Below are positions 61,313 through 64,000 of a stretch of 64,000 nucleotides of DNA, piece after piece. The stretch comes from Prosthecobacter debontii (GTDB taxonomy: Bacteria; Verrucomicrobiota; Verrucomicrobiia; Verrucomicrobiales; Akkermansiaceae): NCBI GenBank assembly GCA_945862245.1, contig CAMAXN010000005.1, positions 28,755-92,754 of the forward strand, read 5' to 3'. Within the stretch, counting starts at the first letter, position 1, and each line of letters begins with the position of its first letter. A program made the position numbers and the translations under genes. Under the pieces are notes generated by a model that was given only the letters and a program-made list of their open reading frames with translations, searched no databases and was not told the origin of the DNA.

Positions 61313-62227
61313 GTGAACAAGGAAGGTAAGCTTTACGCACTACTGGCGACCGCGCGGATCGCGAACGTGCCGAGTGTGGTGAGTAACCTCGGCGTCGGGG
61401 TGTTGCTGGGGAGCTTGGGAACGGGCGGGGATTTCTCGTGGCCATGGGGGCTGATGATCGCGGCGTTGCTGTTCTACGTTTCGGGAAATTTCCTCAACGA
61501 CTGGGCGGATCGGGAGTGGGATGTCCAGCATAGGCCGGAGCGGGCGTTACCGAGAGGATTGTTCGGGTCGCAATTTTATCTGGGTTACGCCTGTGCGGGT
61601 ATCGCGGTGGGAATGATTCTCGCGGCGTTGCATGGCTGGCGGGCGGGGGTCGTTTCGGCGGTATTGGTGGGTTTCATCTGGCTCTACACGAAGGTTCACA
61701 AGCAAGCGACTTGGGCGGTGATCCCGATGGGGCTGTGCCGCGCTTGCCTGCCGGTGCTGGGCTATGTGGGTGTGCGTGGTGGGATAAGCGGCTCGATGCT
61801 TTTTCCGGCGGCGGCGCTGTTGCTCTATATCATCGCCCTTTCTCTGAGCGCGCGGTGGGAATCGAAGGCGGAGGTGCCTGAGGAAAAAAAGTTCCTATCG
61901 CGCATGTTGTTGATGGCGGCTGGTCTCGTTGCTGCACTTTTGCCGATGATGGCGATGCCTCTGGTCGGCTGGATCGGGATGACGGCGTTTTTTATGTGGA
62001 TGGTGCTGTGCGTCACGAAATACCGGTCGCCGGTGCCTGCGCATGTCTCGGCCTTGCTGGCGGGGATTCCTCTGGTGGATTGGGTGACGCTCCTGCCGAT
62101 GGCGCTGATCTGGATGCACTTTGGAAGGGTGGATCCTTTCGATCCGATGTTTTCCATCGCCGTTTTCCTGCCGCCCGTTGCCTTTGTCCTTGGCCGGGTG
62201 CTGCAGCGCGTCGCTCCGGCGACTTGA
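61313..62227 (+). CDS. UbiA-family prenyltransferase
   Basis: A GTG start opens VNKEGKLYALLATARIANVP. The first Asp-rich motif is NFLNDWADREWDVQHRPERA followed by LPRG, the classical NDxxDxxxDxxxRP-type signature. Eight or nine hydrophobic helices follow. The second Asp motif, usually DxxxDxxGD, is not obvious. It would transfer an isoprenoid chain to an aromatic or other ring at the membrane; the product cannot be named. It probably shares a transcript with murJ. Confidence 0.87.
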   Translation: MNKEGKLYALLATARIANVPSVVSNLGVGVLLGSLGTGGDFSWPWGLMIAALLFYVSGNFLNDWADREWDVQHRPERALPRGLFGSQFYLGYACAGIAVGMILAALHGWRAGVVSAVLVGFIWLYTKVHKQATWAVIPMGLCRACLPVLGYVGVRGGISGSMLFPAAALLLYIIALSLSARWESKAEVPEEKKFLSRMLLMAAGLVAALLPMMAMPLVGWIGMTAFFMWMVLCVTKYRSPVPAHVSALLAGIPLVDWVTLLPMALIWMHFGRVDPFDPMFSIAVFLPPVAFVLGRVLQRVAPAT

Positions 62228-62239
62228 TTGATGAAATTC

Positions 62240-62329
62240 GAACCACGGATGGCACGGATGAACACGGATAAGAGAAGAGTTTAAAATGAGCGAAGCACCA
62301 TCCGTGAAAATCCGTGTCATCCGTGGTTC
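62240..62329. repeat. ATCCGTG palindromic repeat, copy 2
   Basis: GAACCACGGATGGCACGGAT then GAACACGGATAAGAG faces CCATCCGTGAAAATCCGTGT then CATCCGTGGTTC, giving an inverted pair around about 25 bp. It sits between the UbiA and sufE genes and is shorter than copy 1 near 59.5 kb. Confidence 0.92.
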
Positions 62330-62402
62330 TAAATCTTCCACACCTGCCGAGGTGAACTGTTCGGGGCTTGATGTTTCCGTTTTCCCGCGCTCCATTCTGA
62401 CC

Positions 62403-62816
62403 GTGAGCGGAATTCATGAAAAACAAGAGCGGTTGTTGGAGGAGTTAGATCTTTTCCAAGACTGGACGGAGCGGTATGAGTATGTGATCGGCCTTGGGAA
62501 AAGGCTCGAGCCACTGCCCGAGGGATCGCGCGATGAAAGTCATCTCATCAAGGGCTGTCAGTCTCAGGTGTGGCTGGATGCGGGAAAAAAAGACGGACTT
62601 GTCCATTTCTACGCCGACTCCGATTCGCTGATCACCAAGGGCATGATCGCGCTTTTTATCAATGTCCTTAACGGCGAGACCCCGGACGCGATCCTGACAG
62701 CGGATATGGGTTTCATTGATAAGACTGGACTCAAAGAGCACCTCGCGCCGACCCGTGCGAATGCACTCAACCTGATGGCCAACCAGATGAAGCAGCGGGC
62801 GCTGGCTTTCGCATAG
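62403..62816 (+). CDS. sufE: SufE-like cysteine desulfurase partner
   Basis: GTG at 62403 gives VSGIHEKQERLLEELDLFQD and WTERYEYVIGLGKRLEPLPE; the active Cys lies in HLIKGCQSQVWLDAG. The length of about 137 residues fits SufE. It accepts sulfur from a SufS-type desulfurase for Fe-S assembly. SufS is not in the window. The track start would encode residues from the ATCCGTG repeat and is rejected. Confidence 0.92.
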   Translation: MSGIHEKQERLLEELDLFQDWTERYEYVIGLGKRLEPLPEGSRDESHLIKGCQSQVWLDAGKKDGLVHFYADSDSLITKGMIALFINVLNGETPDAILTADMGFIDKTGLKEHLAPTRANALNLMANQMKQRALAFA

Positions 62817-62867
62817 CGGTGCGCATTGCCGTTGACGTTTGTGCTTTGCGGGAAGAACACTGCCGCC

Positions 62868-63920
62868 ATGTTCATCGATCATATTAGGATTCTGGCGAAA
62901 GCGGGCGACGGCGGCGATGGCGCAGTCTCATTTCGTCGTGAGAAATTTGTCCCGCGCGGTGGCCCCGATGGTGGAGATGGCGGTAATGGCGGGAAAGTGA
63001 TCCTAGTGGTGGACAACTCCACCGATACGCTGCGGCAATACCACTTCGACCCCAAGCTCATCGCCGAGGACGGCAAGCCCGGCGGAAAGCACAAGAAAAC
63101 CGGAAAGACCGGCAAAAACAAGATCGGCAAGGTGCCGCCGGGGACGGTGATTTATAAAACGGATGCGGCGACGGTGAACGAGGCGGTCGAGTTCGAGCGC
63201 AGCGATGACGGTATTGACCTGGAGCCGATCGCGGATCTCATCGAGGAAGGGCAGACCTTCGTGCTCTGTGAAAACGGCGTGGGCGGGGAGGGGAATTTCA
63301 AGTTCCGCACCGCCACGAACCAGACGCCGACCGAACACACGCTCGGCACGCCGGGCCAGCAGGCAGTGTATTACCTGGAGCTTCGCCGCATCGCGGACGC
63401 GGGGCTGGTCGGTTTTCCGAATGCGGGGAAATCCACGTTGCTTGGCGCAATCTCAAACGCGCAGCCCAAGGTCGGCTCCTATCCTTTCACGACGCTGCAG
63501 CCGATGATCGGCGTGGTAGAGTTCGGCGGGTTCCGGCGCTGCACGGTCGCGGATATTCCTGGCCTGATCGAAGGGGCGCACGAGAACCGCGGCCTCGGCC
63601 ACGAGTTCCTACGCCACATCACGCGCTGCCGGGTGCTGTTGTTTGTGTTAGATATGGCAGGCAGCGAGGGACGCGATCCGATCAGCGATCTGGAAATCCT
63701 GCGGAAAGAGATCAAGGAATACGACGAGGATCTCGCGAAGTTTCCGTGGAAGGTGATCGCCAACAAGATGGATCTCGAAGGCTCGGCAGAAAACCTAGAG
63801 ATGTTTAAAAGCCGTTTCCCGAAAGTGGAGGTCATCGCGATCTCCGCCAATACGGGCGCGGGTCTCGATGACCTCAAAGTGATGCTCGACAGCGAGGTTT
63901 CCCACAAGGCGAAGAAATGA
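62868..63920 (+). CDS. obgE: GTPase ObgE
   Basis: The glycine-rich Obg fold starts MFIDHIRILAKAGDGGDGAV and has RGGPDGGDGGNGGKVIL. The GTPase domain has G1 GFPNAGKSTLL, G3 VADIPGLIEGAHENRGLGH and G4 IANKMDLEGS. It ends after 350 residues (MLDSEVSHKAKK) with no OCT domain, as in many non-Bacillus Obg proteins. It acts in late 50S assembly and stress response. Met at 62868 is the start. Confidence 0.97.
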   Translation: MFIDHIRILAKAGDGGDGAVSFRREKFVPRGGPDGGDGGNGGKVILVVDNSTDTLRQYHFDPKLIAEDGKPGGKHKKTGKTGKNKIGKVPPGTVIYKTDAATVNEAVEFERSDDGIDLEPIADLIEEGQTFVLCENGVGGEGNFKFRTATNQTPTEHTLGTPGQQAVYYLELRRIADAGLVGFPNAGKSTLLGAISNAQPKVGSYPFTTLQPMIGVVEFGGFRRCTVADIPGLIEGAHENRGLGHEFLRHITRCRVLLFVLDMAGSEGRDPISDLEILRKEIKEYDEDLAKFPWKVIANKMDLEGSAENLEMFKSRFPKVEVIAISANTGAGLDDLKVMLDSEVSHKAKK

Positions 63921-64000
63921 ACGCGGAGCCGGTCTTTGTTTAACGAAACCCAGGGCACGCCCCAAAACGTGACCGTACGTAGGCAATTCTACCGGTTCCG

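Overview
The window is a mostly single-copy chromosomal stretch. Its gene set suggests Verrucomicrobiota, probably Verrucomicrobiales; this is an inference with no marker search behind it. Supporting signs are a DUF1080 protein, an arylsulfatase remnant, a ThuA-like protein, a DUF5069 protein, a Gfo/Idh/MocA dehydrogenase, a membrane pseudokinase, a long PurF, and pseudopilin genes beside a class A penicillin-binding protein. Coding density is high, Shine-Dalgarno signals are often weak, and several genes use GTG or TTG starts.

Layout, 0-20 kb: a broken formylglycine-generating-enzyme-like gene abuts the 3' end of the tmRNA gene. Next come a DUF1080 protein, a sulfatase that lost its catalytic segment, a pseudokinase with heptad repeats, a methyltransferase, mutS with a divergent DEDDh exonuclease, a DtxR-type regulator, long HPF, DUF5069, two unknown exported or membrane proteins, a decayed yjbQ, a ThuA-like protein and hrpB. 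A REP-like hairpin element and a dead IS1380-type element follow. 19-28 kb: hisC, an ArsC/Spx-like protein, an M23 peptidase, an MFS permease, uppS, a lemA plus M48 protease pair, and a membrane protein.

28-39 kb on the minus strand is a type II secretion block: PBP1A, then gspG-H-I-J-K, L-like and M-like proteins, a small GspC/PilP-like protein and the secretin GspD. Genes overlap or are tightly spaced. The ATPase GspE, platform protein GspF and prepilin peptidase are not in the window. 39-48 kb: a trypsin/PDZ protease coupled to a catalytically dead paralogue, class I fumarase, a membrane-anchored squalene-cyclase-fold protein, 5-formyl-THF cyclo-ligase, a HELAH metallopeptidase, a methyltransferase and a Gfo/Idh/MocA oxidoreductase. 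48-64 kb: a phosphodiesterase plus rhamnulokinase pair, a decayed vapBC module, beta-carbonic anhydrase, a CbiX/DR2241 chelatase, an SMP-30 protein, rsfS, purF, purM, murJ, a UbiA prenyltransferase, sufE and obgE.

The most distinctive theme is small repeats and gene decay. I see at least three families of short dispersed intergenic elements: a CCTG/CAGG hairpin element of about 155 bp in two copies, an AT-rich element in six or seven copies, and an ATCCGTG palindrome in two copies. There are also tandem repeats inside three coding regions and one at a gene end, and at least six decayed genes. I do not see a CRISPR array, a prophage or a clear new defence system. The best candidates for under-described biology are the dispersed repeat families, the pseudokinase, and the protease/pseudoprotease pair.
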